Shown one piece after another: positions 33,597 through 42,747 of a stretch of DNA of 64,000 nucleotides (within the stretch, counting starts at the first letter, position 1; each line of letters starts with the position of its first letter). The notes under the pieces are model-generated. The model did no database searches. It was not told where the DNA came from and was given only the letters and a program-made list of their open reading frames with translations. The translations under genes were made by a program, and so were the position numbers. The stretch lies in the NCBI GenBank assembly GCA_949282255.1, contig CASDPA010000012.1, positions 1 to 64,000 of the forward strand, in the 5' to 3' direction. This DNA comes from an uncultured Spirochaetales bacterium. Its GTDB lineage: Bacteria > Spirochaetota > Spirochaetia > Sphaerochaetales > Sphaerochaetaceae.

Positions 33597-34880
33597 ATGA
33601 AAAATAATGCAAATATAAACACTGAAATCAATGTCACCATCCATCAAGGACCAAGCGGAAGTGGAAAATCAACACTGCTGAAAGAACTCTGGAGTAAAGA
33701 CCCATCTCACACTCTTTGCTTGGCCCCAACAGGCATAGCTGCAGAACGTCTCAGAGATGAAGGCTGCCCTGCTCTAACCATACACGCAACATTTAACCTG
33801 CCACCAGTTGCAATCCCAGTTTTCAAGGAGTCTGATTATAGGAAGAATAAAGAGCTTCTTGACTCCTTAAACCAAATACTGATTGATGAAATGTCGATGA
33901 TCAGCTGTGCTCTAATGGATTGGATTCTTTCTTTGCTTAATGCTTCCGCAGTGAATGGACATCATATTTACCTTCACCTTTTCGGCGATGTAATGCAGTT
34001 ACCACCTGTTTTTAAGGTTCCAAAAAGAATAGAAACATATAAAACCCAGCTTTATGGGCAAAATAGATTCTTTTTCAACGCAGTTGGTTTCAATACTATC
34101 CATCCAGAGGTACATTTCATGGAGAAAAACTATCGCCAAAGAGACAGCAAATTTATTGATGCCTTGTCTAGATTCAGATTCGGAGATGAGACAGAGAACG
34201 ATATCAAGCTGTTAGATAGCCGAGTAATATCACGCGATGTTTTTGCCTTACAAAGAGGTGCTCCTTTTCTCACCCTTGTATCAACAAATAAAGAAAAGGA
34301 TGAAATCAATTCAAAAGAACTCTGTAATAGGAATCTCATAGGAAAAGGCGTTTCCTATTTTGCAGATATTATTGGAGATAACAGCATGGAAACACTTAGC
34401 CAGATTCATGAGGCTATCACATTGCATATAGGCGAGCAGATTGTGTGCACCAGCAACTCCAAATCATATAAGAACGGAACAATAGGAAAAATTGTTGACT
34501 TCACGGATGATGACATACCCCTCCCTATCGTCATAACAAGTTCTGGAAAAGAAGTGACGGTAAAGCAGAAAACAATAAAGACTCTTGTACCGGTCATCAA
34601 TGATGAATGCATATCTTATATTGAAACAGGATCTGTATCTCAAATTGCCTGCCAGAGTGCCTATGCTGTTACAATTCACAAAGCTCAAGGGCTTACCCTT
34701 GATGCCGTATATATCATGCTGGGAAACTGGGCAGCAGAGGGCTCTCTTTACGTAGCCCTTTCTCGTTGCAAGACAATAGATGGAATCGGCCTGAATCGCT
34801 CAATAGAACCAAAAGATGTCAAAATGGATAAAGAAGCATTAAAATTCTTCGAACAATACGATTACCAACGAGTCTCATAG
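33597..34880 (+). CDS. Pif1/RecD-like superfamily 1 DNA helicase
   Basis: A 427-residue helicase. Motif I GPSGSGKST (residues 18-26), Ia LAPTGIAAERL, II LIDEMSMI (about 94), III GDVMQLPPV, V VTIHKAQGLTLD and VI LYVALSRCK are all in order. Pif1-type enzymes unwind 5'-3' and clear structured DNA; small stand-alone versions are common in mobile elements. CAGGAG precedes the ATG. Its 3' end overlaps the convergent 34862 gene by 19 bases, which ties it physically to the recombinase operon. Confidence 0.85.
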   Translation: MKNNANINTEINVTIHQGPSGSGKSTLLKELWSKDPSHTLCLAPTGIAAERLRDEGCPALTIHATFNLPPVAIPVFKESDYRKNKELLDSLNQILIDEMSMISCALMDWILSLLNASAVNGHHIYLHLFGDVMQLPPVFKVPKRIETYKTQLYGQNRFFFNAVGFNTIHPEVHFMEKNYRQRDSKFIDALSRFRFGDETENDIKLLDSRVISRDVFALQRGAPFLTLVSTNKEKDEINSKELCNRNLIGKGVSYFADIIGDNSMETLSQIHEAITLHIGEQIVCTSNSKSYKNGTIGKIVDFTDDDIPLPIVITSSGKEVTVKQKTIKTLVPVINDECISYIETGSVSQIACQSAYAVTIHKAQGLTLDAVYIMLGNWAAEGSLYVALSRCKTIDGIGLNRSIEPKDVKMDKEALKFFEQYDYQRVS

Positions 34881-35884
34881 TATTTTTGTCCGATTCTTTC
34901 ATGGAAGCTGCTCAGATCTTCTCGGAACATCGGTTCAGAGAGATCAGCGAATTGTCTCATATTTCTTATATATCCAAAAACAACGGGGCGCTCAGTGAGC
35001 GCCTTATAGTCGTCATCTGTCTGGCTTGGACAATGAGTCCTTATGAACTCAACAGCAGGCACCCAATCTGCAAGAATAAGATAAAGGTCGTTATTTGTCC
35101 TGCGGTTCCCATTAGAATCATAGCTTACCTTCCTTGTGACTCTTTCTGAAATCCTCCTTAAATTAACATTTTCCTTATCAGGAGTTTTGCGGTCACCGTA
35201 AAGGATAAAACAGATTCGGTCGCTAGGGTCTGAATATTCATATGGATCCTGCATAAGCCAAGAATCCTGATCTCTAAAAGTTTCCCTACAATAATCTCCT
35301 ATATTCTTGTCATACGCTGACATAGCAATAACAAGCATAGGACCATGAACTAGCCGTGTCTTTTCCCTATACAATCTATAGGTCCTTGAACTAAAAAAAA
35401 TATCAGCAACATCAAGTTCAGAATCCTTGGTTTTCAGGTGCAGTTGGGCCCCGGAAAGTTTTTTATACAGTTCTTCAAGATTCTTTGGTTCCCTGTATAT
35501 CATTCCATCAGGAGCTTCTATTCTGTGATCATAGCTGTAACCTTTGCATATTGAATTATAGAAATCCTTGATGGAGAACTCGGAAATCCTGCGGGAGATG
35601 CGACAGTCCGAATCCTCCTGAGGTTCATCGAATTTAAAAGCCTGATCACACCCTTTGATGTGCATTTTGCTCTTTAGTTTGTATTCGTATTTAGCATCTT
35701 TAGATAAATTCAGATTGAGTTCTGCGTTACAATAATTCCCAAACCTATCCATTCCGCAGCAATAAAACCTGCACGCTGATTCCTGAACTGCACATTCCAG
35801 TGACTTAATACGTGCTTCCTGTGCAGTATAAAGTTTATCGCGCCATATGGTCTCACCATCCCCGAAGTAAGCTTTCCTATCCAT
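34862..35884 (-). CDS. uncharacterised protein with an N-terminal zinc-finger-like cluster
   Basis: A 340-residue protein. Residues 31-79 hold C31, C38, C42, C43, C52, H75 and C79 in a pattern (CRFYCCGMDRFGNYC, later HIKGC) that looks like a zinc-binding module of the kind found at the start of CoiA-like and other DNA-associated proteins. The rest has no motif I recognise. The ATG at 35884 follows AAAGGAA and overlaps the recombinase stop by 8 bases; the ATG at 35899 has no ribosome binding site. Last gene of the three-gene minus-strand operon. Confidence 0.6.
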   Translation of the reverse strand: MDRKAYFGDGETIWRDKLYTAQEARIKSLECAVQESACRFYCCGMDRFGNYCNAELNLNLSKDAKYEYKLKSKMHIKGCDQAFKFDEPQEDSDCRISRRISEFSIKDFYNSICKGYSYDHRIEAPDGMIYREPKNLEELYKKLSGAQLHLKTKDSELDVADIFFSSRTYRLYREKTRLVHGPMLVIAMSAYDKNIGDYCRETFRDQDSWLMQDPYEYSDPSDRICFILYGDRKTPDKENVNLRRISERVTRKVSYDSNGNRRTNNDLYLILADWVPAVEFIRTHCPSQTDDDYKALTERPVVFGYIRNMRQFADLSEPMFREDLSSFHERIGQKYYETRW

Positions 35885-37376
35885 TTGTTTCCTTTCCATG
35901 AGCTAAAGCAGTCTTTTCTTTTCGATTCTCCTTTGCTATTGCATCCGCGTAAACGCCATAAACAGCCTCATTGATGTTTACAGTCTTTCTAATATCTCCC
36001 ATCTGAGGTATAGAGAAAGCAGCCCCTTTCAAACCATCACAAGATGACTTTACTCTTACATTATCATAAGTTTCATTTGCTATTACCTGAATGAAAACAG
36101 TTTCTCCTGGATGTTTGAATGAGTACGTATTCTCAATATGATGATGGTTCTTCCCATCTTCAAAATAAATATGATCATAAATGAATTGAAATGGATGCTT
36201 TTTCATTTTTGAACATATACTTTCAAGCTCATCACCAGAAGAAAAATAGCTACGTTGATATCCCTCTTCTTCGATATCGTGGCCAATGAGATATTGTATC
36301 TGCCGGGATTCCATGCCAAGATTTCCAAGATGCGTAGCGAAATTCCGTCTGAAAAGATAAGTTGTCGGATCTTTTTCATCTATACCAGCATCTCTTAGTT
36401 TCGATGAAAAGTCCTCAGTAAGAGCTATAATCCGTTTATCAGATTCTGAATCGTATCCAAGAATTTTATTGAAAAGCTTTTTGCCTGCTGCAGAAAGATC
36501 AGAGGCACTTAGGTTATCGGTAATATTATTTCCATTCGCAATAAAAAGTTTTTCTACATTCTTACTTTTATCCTCTGCAGAATTATCTGAAGAAATGATA
36601 CTGCTCATATAGGTCTTCCTATTTTCAAGAATTTCACATGCAAAAGGATATATTGGTATGACCCTAAATGCATTTTTTGTTTTACCCCCTATGCGGACAG
36701 TTTTAGAGCCGGCAACTGTTGTCTGTTTAATATAGAAGGCTTTCATGCCATTAGGTAAGTCTTTAATATCCCCAAAGGTCAGCCCGCATGCCTCGCCATT
36801 GCGAATCCCGAAGAGGAACATAAGCATCAGTCCAATGTCTTCTCCTTTGGCTTTTTCCATATCCAGTTTTTTTATCCATCTAACGAGTTTTATCTCCTCT
36901 TCTATTCCAAAGGATTTCTTCAGCAATAGCCTAGTTCCTCTTTTCTTGACAGCCTTGCTTTTTCCTTCTTCGTAATCATCTGGATAAGCCCTCTGGATAA
37001 ACCCCTCTCCATTGACTGCCGATAGATAAGTTCTTGATACAAGCCTGTAATAATGTGCTAATCTCTGCTCCTCTGCTTTTGGACGGATATTCTTGATTTC
37101 ATCATGAATCCTTTCGATTATCTCATTGGTGAATGATTCTATCGCAATTTCTGTTCCAACCCTCTTAATCGCAGGCAAAACAGTATTGATATAATCTATG
37201 AGGTATTCTCTTGCTGTCTCGTCTGACCATCCTTTTGATACTGCTCCTTCAGCATACCTGTCATCACCAAAGTATCTGATTAAAGCACCAGAGAAGGTCA
37301 ATTTGCCGCTTGTTGTATACAAAGGGAAATTTGCTTCAACCCTAGCTCTAAGACTTATATCCATTCTCGTCGACAT
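35877..37376 (-). CDS. tyrosine recombinase of an unusual two-recombinase operon
   Basis: A 499-residue protein. A helical N-terminal half leads to a catalytic domain with Arg in FGIRNGEACGLTFGDI, then TTYLFRRNFATHLGNLGM (Arg kept, the first His replaced by Tyr), the His of YLIGHD and a plausible nucleophile Tyr in RSYFSS. About 140 residues follow the catalytic domain, which is unusual. GGGGAG precedes the ATG, and only 3 bases separate it from the large upstream gene, so the two are co-translated. Probably an active partner; substrate sites unknown. Confidence 0.7.
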   Translation of the reverse strand: MSTRMDISLRARVEANFPLYTTSGKLTFSGALIRYFGDDRYAEGAVSKGWSDETAREYLIDYINTVLPAIKRVGTEIAIESFTNEIIERIHDEIKNIRPKAEEQRLAHYYRLVSRTYLSAVNGEGFIQRAYPDDYEEGKSKAVKKRGTRLLLKKSFGIEEEIKLVRWIKKLDMEKAKGEDIGLMLMFLFGIRNGEACGLTFGDIKDLPNGMKAFYIKQTTVAGSKTVRIGGKTKNAFRVIPIYPFACEILENRKTYMSSIISSDNSAEDKSKNVEKLFIANGNNITDNLSASDLSAAGKKLFNKILGYDSESDKRIIALTEDFSSKLRDAGIDEKDPTTYLFRRNFATHLGNLGMESRQIQYLIGHDIEEEGYQRSYFSSGDELESICSKMKKHPFQFIYDHIYFEDGKNHHHIENTYSFKHPGETVFIQVIANETYDNVRVKSSCDGLKGAAFSIPQMGDIRKTVNINEAVYGVYADAIAKENRKEKTALAHGKETNG

Positions 37377-37379
37377 TTT

Positions 37380-40300
37380 TTACTCCCCAACTATCTCTGG
37401 TTTTTCCTTAATTTCAATCTGTGGATATACCTTAAGTGTTACCCCATGCGGGCTTTCAGTGCTGAAAACTATTTCCTTGCCTATTTCAGCTGTAATCTCA
37501 AGATTTATTGCATCATGCAAAGTCTCAGGGCCTGAACTGCTTTCCCATTTTGCTTCAGAAAAACCCAAATCAACAGGTCTATTAATATGATGCTCATCAG
37601 CAATAAGAATGGATTGCAGCCTCAAGAGTTTTGAGTACAGCCTGAACTGTGCCGCATCATTGCTGAAATCACAATAGTACCTGCCAAAAGTTGTCGGCCG
37701 TTTATTTCCAAGTAAATATGCGATTTCGTCTGTATTAAAACCTGAATTAAGAATCCAATATCGGAAGTTTTCTCTGAAAATATCTCCTTTGTATTTACCC
37801 AAATCAAGCTCTAAGCCTGTATTATCATCCGCCGATATTGAAATCTCGACCCCTTTTATTCCGGCTGCCTGAATGATGTCTTTTGCACAACTATCCAATG
37901 CAGAAGGTTTCATCGTCTGTTTTCCTTTTTGTCTGTCGACTGTGCTTTGCACAAGAAATCCAGATTTTGACTTCACAGACAAATCAATCCTCTCTGCAAG
38001 AATTGGCATGCAGGGGATTCTACGTATATCATCATCACTGATAAGAGTTAGAATATCATTTCCATCACCTGTAGCCTGCTTGTATATATCCAGCTGGTTG
38101 AAAGCATATGATTTGCATGTAGTGAACTCTGAATCTGTCAGAGCGCAAACGATATGGCTCTCCAATCCTGTAAGGAGTTTTATAAGAACTCCAATATATT
38201 CAGAGTTTCCAGAGCGCAATTTATCAAGTATCGCTTCATATACTGCTCTAAACTCAGAGAGACTGAAAATTTTCTTGACATATGCCTGCCTAAGATGGGA
38301 TAAGGCCGTACTTACCCGTAGCTCATCAGCAAGGAATTTTCCAATGAGATTTTCTTTGAGAAGACGCTTTTTCCTTATCTCTTCGAATATACCATATAAA
38401 GCTCTGAGAATCTTTGCATTCAAAGACTCGCTTCTGTCCGGAATGAAACTGTCCAGTGCATCAATGATATCATCAGCTGTAATGAAGCTGAGAGGTTTCG
38501 ATCTGATTGGATCAAGTAGTTCGTATATATAATATGCCTTCTTATCCGTCTTCAAATACTCCGGCATTATAAACGGTTCCTTATCCAATTCCGGATGAAT
38601 GTATATATACGCTCCTACAGAAACCATGCTGCTTGAAAGCTTGTCTCTGTATGCAGTGGCTATCGCCGTTCTTATTTCTCTGTATTTGTACGGACAGAAA
38701 GTATAGGAATCCTCTTTTTCAACTTGCTTTCGCTCGACAGGATCAAGTGGAATATTTACCCGCGCATTCAGATATTCTTTCAGGATTATCTCTTCAATGT
38801 CCGCATCTGTGGCAGATAGTGGTGCGGTCAATGCCTTATCACTCGACTGAAGCTTTTTACCTGTAGCTTCATACACATCGCTTTCTTTATATTCATTGAC
38901 ATATACGTCAAGTTTGTACGCTGTTATACTACCATTTCTCTGTTTGTGAAGCCTCTTTGTATAGTAAATGCATATTTCTGGCGTGAATTGAACCTTTTGA
39001 GGGGAATTCTTCTTTTTGTCTTTCTTCAAATATCTACCAGAAATAAATGCCCTTAAGCTTGCAGGATAGGTTACAAGCTTCGTCATATCGGCCTGCATTA
39101 TCTTCTCAGGGTCGGCTATATAGGCACGAGGGGATTCTATATAAAGCGGTTTCTGTTGTGAAGATAGAGCAATCATGGTAGCGGCTTTCAAATACTGGCA
39201 TTTTGATAGTGCATTATTTTCATCTTTCGCCATTGCTTTCCAGAAAATCTTCTTTTTAGAGCTTTGCCCTGTATCTACGCCACTCTTAGATCTTCGTGGG
39301 ATTATATAAATATCGCTTATGTATAATGAATCAGAAGATGGTGATGAAATCAGCTTGCCTGGTAGATAGAGGAAGTCCTTCATAGCTGAATCAGGAGAGA
39401 ATCCGAAAAGAACCGAATCTGACGGCAATTTAGAAAGAATCAATTCTGTCGTATTTCCTATCACCGATTCCTGAGCCGTCTTTTCTTTATTAGAAAGCCG
39501 GGTTTTTCCTGCCATATATGAATATCTGTTTTCAAATATCAGAATCCTGATTGAAGAAGCAAATGATTCAATATGCTCAATCTCCTTTATCCATTCATGA
39601 AATCCTAGAAATGAGAATTCGGGTCTAGGCGAAGGGGCAGCAAAACTATCTGGGCTGAAGTATGAATCAAGGATTTGTGCAGACTTTTCATCTGTCATAA
39701 CAAATGTAACATTTACATTATTAAGCAGAGGCTCTGAAGCCCAAGCAGTGACAAATGCAACAGAGGGAAGGATGATTAGACATTGGGCAGATCCCAATGA
39801 TGCAACTTCTGAAACAAACAGCCTCATTGCAATGCTGATTTCAATCGCTGTGTCATTCCGTTTATAGGTAGAACCCAACACTGATTGGCTTTTCTCTTCT
39901 GAATTTCTCCTGTTTAGTCGCTTTGATTTGCTCTCCTTCTTAAGCACGTCAAGACATTCCAGAAGTTCGTTTGGACTGACCTGCCCACTAATCATATAAT
40001 ATAGGTGATCTATCTCTTTCTTTGTTTCTGGAAAATCCAGATAGCCTCGTGAGAATCGTGATTCCTTTATTTTTCCTTCCCAGCCATTACCAGCAACAGC
40101 ATTGAAAACAAAATCGATGATTTCATTGTTTGAAGCATTCAGTTCTGCGGATAAAACATGTATCAACCTCGAAGCACACACTACAGCGTCTGGAGCGAGA
40201 AGCTGGCGTGGCGAGGTCTGGCTAATATAGCAGATCTGTTCAACATACAACCTGAAAGACCGTTTTGTCAGGAAAGGAATCCCATTAGCCGCAGCCTCAT

Positions 40301-40868
40301 CCGCATATCTATCATAGAGTGCCGAGTAATTGAGTACAGCGTTGTTCCCGATATTTTGATATTTGTTTGGATTATCGCTTTCGTTCTCAATTTGCAACTC
40401 ATTCGTCTTGATTGTATTTGGACACAGTTCTTTATAGATATCCTTGATCGTAACTATCGCAAAGCCAAAGGAGAATGCACACAGTTCTCGATTCCCGGAA
40501 TTTGCTAGAATCATGTCTCTGTCAGGCTCAGTCCTGTTCGTTGTAAACGAAACGGAGTGCCTTTCCTGATTTCTCCAAATCCCCAACGGATCACCACAAT
40601 AACATGGGATTGCCGATAGTATGAATCTTGCAATACTGAATCGAGAGAATGCAATATCGCACTGTGCAAAAGCAGTATTTGATGTATCCAGATCAAGAAC
40701 AAAGGAGCATCTGGGAGGGCGATTAGCCTCAGGAATTCGATTGTATTGGAAGGCACAATAAGCACGCAATAAAGTAGCTTCGCTTATATGCGTACCCGTT
40801 GGTAAAAGTGGACTTAGGAATTCAGTCAATCTCTTACCGAACCTGGTCATGAACATATTCGGCAACAT
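37380..40868 (-). CDS. large protein with degenerate tyrosine-recombinase-like C-terminus
   Basis: A 1162-residue protein. The last 330 residues follow the tyrosine recombinase plan but with key losses: LLTGLESHIVCAL stands where GLR..E..AL is normal (the first catalytic Arg is Glu), DIFRENF stands for HDLRHTF (His lost, Arg kept), LLGNK for LLGH, and GRYYCDF keeps a Tyr. Residues 1-800 match nothing I can name. I placed the start at the ATG at 40868, 8 bases after GGAGG; two in-frame candidates at 40874 and 40883 are too close to the ribosome binding site or are TTG. First gene of the operon. May be a structural or targeting partner of the 499-residue recombinase. Confidence 0.6.
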   Translation of the reverse strand: MLPNMFMTRFGKRLTEFLSPLLPTGTHISEATLLRAYCAFQYNRIPEANRPPRCSFVLDLDTSNTAFAQCDIAFSRFSIARFILSAIPCYCGDPLGIWRNQERHSVSFTTNRTEPDRDMILANSGNRELCAFSFGFAIVTIKDIYKELCPNTIKTNELQIENESDNPNKYQNIGNNAVLNYSALYDRYADEAAANGIPFLTKRSFRLYVEQICYISQTSPRQLLAPDAVVCASRLIHVLSAELNASNNEIIDFVFNAVAGNGWEGKIKESRFSRGYLDFPETKKEIDHLYYMISGQVSPNELLECLDVLKKESKSKRLNRRNSEEKSQSVLGSTYKRNDTAIEISIAMRLFVSEVASLGSAQCLIILPSVAFVTAWASEPLLNNVNVTFVMTDEKSAQILDSYFSPDSFAAPSPRPEFSFLGFHEWIKEIEHIESFASSIRILIFENRYSYMAGKTRLSNKEKTAQESVIGNTTELILSKLPSDSVLFGFSPDSAMKDFLYLPGKLISSPSSDSLYISDIYIIPRRSKSGVDTGQSSKKKIFWKAMAKDENNALSKCQYLKAATMIALSSQQKPLYIESPRAYIADPEKIMQADMTKLVTYPASLRAFISGRYLKKDKKKNSPQKVQFTPEICIYYTKRLHKQRNGSITAYKLDVYVNEYKESDVYEATGKKLQSSDKALTAPLSATDADIEEIILKEYLNARVNIPLDPVERKQVEKEDSYTFCPYKYREIRTAIATAYRDKLSSSMVSVGAYIYIHPELDKEPFIMPEYLKTDKKAYYIYELLDPIRSKPLSFITADDIIDALDSFIPDRSESLNAKILRALYGIFEEIRKKRLLKENLIGKFLADELRVSTALSHLRQAYVKKIFSLSEFRAVYEAILDKLRSGNSEYIGVLIKLLTGLESHIVCALTDSEFTTCKSYAFNQLDIYKQATGDGNDILTLISDDDIRRIPCMPILAERIDLSVKSKSGFLVQSTVDRQKGKQTMKPSALDSCAKDIIQAAGIKGVEISISADDNTGLELDLGKYKGDIFRENFRYWILNSGFNTDEIAYLLGNKRPTTFGRYYCDFSNDAAQFRLYSKLLRLQSILIADEHHINRPVDLGFSEAKWESSSGPETLHDAINLEITAEIGKEIVFSTESPHGVTLKVYPQIEIKEKPEIVGE

Positions 40869-41090
40869 GTGCATTTCCTCCAAGATATCTAGCTTTCAAG
40901 AAGCACCTAAAAATGGTACTATAATCAATATATACCACAATTACAAAACATATGCGTTAAAAACATTAAAGAATTTATGGTATAAAAACGTACCGAAACG
41001 TTCCACGACTTCATCGCCAATTGTAGATAATTCTATATACAATAAGAAATTATCTGCAATATACCATACAAATCAACAATTTAAAACAAA
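40869..41090. other. AT-rich island end with inverted repeats
   Basis: About 220 very AT-rich bases upstream of the recombinase operon. TATACCA or its complement occurs three times (near 40929, 40977 and 41060). The promoter of the operon must lie here. No gene is seen. Confidence 0.45.
41020..41060. repeat. 13-base inverted repeat near the island end
   Basis: ATTGTAGATAATT (41020-41032) and AATTATCTGCAAT (41048-41060) pair with one mismatch across a 15-base spacer. This could be an operator of the recombinase operon or a recombination site; tyrosine recombinase core sites usually have shorter spacers. Confidence 0.5.
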
Positions 41091-41117
41091 AAAGGCGGCA
41101 TGAGCCATGCCGCCTTT
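41091..41117 (-). terminator. terminator after the sigma factor gene
   Basis: AAAGGCGGCAT-GAGCC-ATGCCGCCTTT, perfect 11-bp stem. On the minus strand it is followed by a run of T (TTTTTTGTTTT), and it sits 34 bases after the sigma factor stop codon. It marks the edge of the core genome next to the island. Confidence 0.92.
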
Positions 41118-41150
41118 AAAAGTTAGCTGAAAATTTTACCTTACAGCCTA

Positions 41151-42026
41151 TCATATTGCAATTGTATAATCCTCAAGGTCCAATCCCTTGCTGTTTTCTC
41201 TCAGTCTCTCGAGTGCACGCTTCTCAATCTGTCTGATTCTTTCCTTTGTAAGACCGTAGTTCTCCCCTATTTCCTTAAGGCTCATAGGCTTTCCTCCGCC
41301 TATACCAAATCTCAACTCCACAATCTTCCTTTCTTTTTCAGGGAGAGTCATCAAAAGAGAGCGTACGTCATTCTTGAGGCTCTCATCCACAACCTCTTCC
41401 TCCGGTGTCCTTGAAGGGTCGACAAGGAATTCTGTAAGGGTCGAATCGCTGTCATCCTTGCTCCTTATGTTGGAATCAAGGTTGATCATATCCTGAGTTA
41501 TGTTAAGGAGGTCTTTGACCAGATCCTTATCCAAACCGGTGCGGTGCGAAATCTCTTCAACATCCGTCGTATCGCTCTCCATTTCGTGCATGATCTCGCT
41601 CTGCGCTTTCTGGATCTGCACAAGTTCGTTGGCTCTGTTAAGCGGGAGACGAACCGCACGCGCCTTTTCGCTTATGGCTTTCATTATGGACTGTCTTATC
41701 CACCATACGGCATAAGAAATGAAATGATATCCCTTCTCCGGCTCAAACTTCTCGAGTGCGGTTATCAAACCAATATTTCCCTCGTTAATAAGATCGGAAA
41801 GGGCAAGCCCCTGTCCTCTATATTTCTTCGCTACGGATACGACAAAACGCAGGTTGGCATTGATTATTCTGTCAAAAGCCTTCTTGTCCCCTTCCTTAGC
41901 TTTTAAGGCAAGCTGATACTCTTCCTCATAGCTGAGCATGGGAATCTTGTTTATTTCATTGAGATACATGGAAAGGACTTCATCATCACTATCCAAGAAA
42001 GCTGCATTCATTTTTTCGTTTGACAT
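41151..42026 (-). CDS. sigma-70 family RNA polymerase sigma factor
   Basis: A 291-residue sigma factor with region 1.2 (VLSMYLNEINKIPMLS), regions 2.1-2.4 (IINANLRFVVSVAKKYRGQG, then YAVWWIRQSIMKAI), region 3 and a complete region 4 helix-turn-helix (LKEIGENYGLTKERIRQIEK). It lacks the long 1.1 and non-conserved regions of a full RpoD, so it is of group 2 (RpoS-like) or a minimal housekeeping type as seen in some spirochaetes. AAGGAG precedes the ATG. Monocistronic. Confidence 0.88.
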   Translation of the reverse strand: MSNEKMNAAFLDSDDEVLSMYLNEINKIPMLSYEEEYQLALKAKEGDKKAFDRIINANLRFVVSVAKKYRGQGLALSDLINEGNIGLITALEKFEPEKGYHFISYAVWWIRQSIMKAISEKARAVRLPLNRANELVQIQKAQSEIMHEMESDTTDVEEISHRTGLDKDLVKDLLNITQDMINLDSNIRSKDDSDSTLTEFLVDPSRTPEEEVVDESLKNDVRSLLMTLPEKERKIVELRFGIGGGKPMSLKEIGENYGLTKERIRQIEKRALERLRENSKGLDLEDYTIAI

Positions 42027-42145
42027 TGTTTTGTCTCCTTAAATATTCATATGAAAAAAACGTGCCAACTAAATAAAATGCATATTAATTTGTTATGTAT
42101 TAAAGAAATATCAATATGTGCAAAATATGTAGAAAAACAAAAAAC

Positions 42146-42240
42146 GGGTCATTTTGACCCTTTTTAAGCTTTTACTCCCCTTCGTGTGTCATTTTGACAC
42201 TGCTATTTTTGAAGGACAGTCTTCTGTGTCATTTTGGACC
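42146..42240. repeat. three copies of a GTCATTTTGAC hairpin, the first a terminator
   Basis: GGGTC-ATTTT-GACCC followed by TTTTT (42146-42165), GTGTC-ATTTT-GACAC (42186-42200) and GTGTCATTTTGGACC (42226-42240). The first is a terminator on the plus strand; the other two lie in the 3' end of the 42189 gene. The repeated ATTTT loop suggests local duplication. Confidence 0.55.
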
Positions 42241-42578
42241 GGAAAAATGATTTCCAAGTTTTCAAGAAGTCTGAGCCTACCCAAAGATGTCCTGCAAAAA
42301 GGACTTTCTTTCAAAGTTGAGACAAACTGGTTGTAGCAGCCTTTTATCAGATCGCTTACCATATCACCTTCGGCAAGAGAAAGGAACACATTCTTTTTGC
42401 AAGAGAAATATTTTGCCATCTGCAGACGATAAAACAATGAGAACTCGCATTCCCGCCCTATTTCACCCATCCTGCAGAGGAAGGCATCACAGTAAAGGTC
42501 GAAAGCCTCTTCTATCATGCCTTTCCCCATCATTTCTCCAGCTTCGGAATATAATTTCATAGATTCTTTGATATCCAT
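42189..42578 (-). CDS. small helical protein of unknown function
   Basis: A 129-residue protein, mostly helical, with a TPR-like start (MKLYSEAGEMMGKGMIEEAF) and several cysteines. No known family recognised. The ATG at 42578 has AAGGTGAAGG in front; a GTG at 42587 is an alternative. It stands alone between the sigma factor and groES, divergent from groES. Its 3' end contains two of the GTCATTTTGAC repeats, which shape the last codons. Confidence 0.5.
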   Translation of the reverse strand: MDIKESMKLYSEAGEMMGKGMIEEAFDLYCDAFLCRMGEIGRECEFSLFYRLQMAKYFSCKKNVFLSLAEGDMVSDLIKGCYNQFVSTLKESPFCRTSLGRLRLLENLEIIFPVQNDTEDCPSKIAVSK

Positions 42579-42747
42579 GTCCTTCACCTTAATCTCAAGA
42601 TAATAAAAAAATGGAAAAAGTTAATACTGAAAACAGGAAAAAATTTCATATGTGCGAAATTATTTCTCACCATATCTTATTGCCTGTTTGAAAAACCTTA
42701 TATATATTACATATGGAAAGAAAAAAATCATATCGAGGTGATATTTT

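Noticed and set aside
27414-33600. Direct repeats as island attachment sites
   Set aside because: The best shared words (such as AAAGAGG near 27395 and 33535) are 7 bases long and expected by chance; no attachment site is called.
41118-41128. AGTTAGC word after the sigma factor gene
   Set aside because: A single half-site without partner arm, next to a terminator; not a regulon member.
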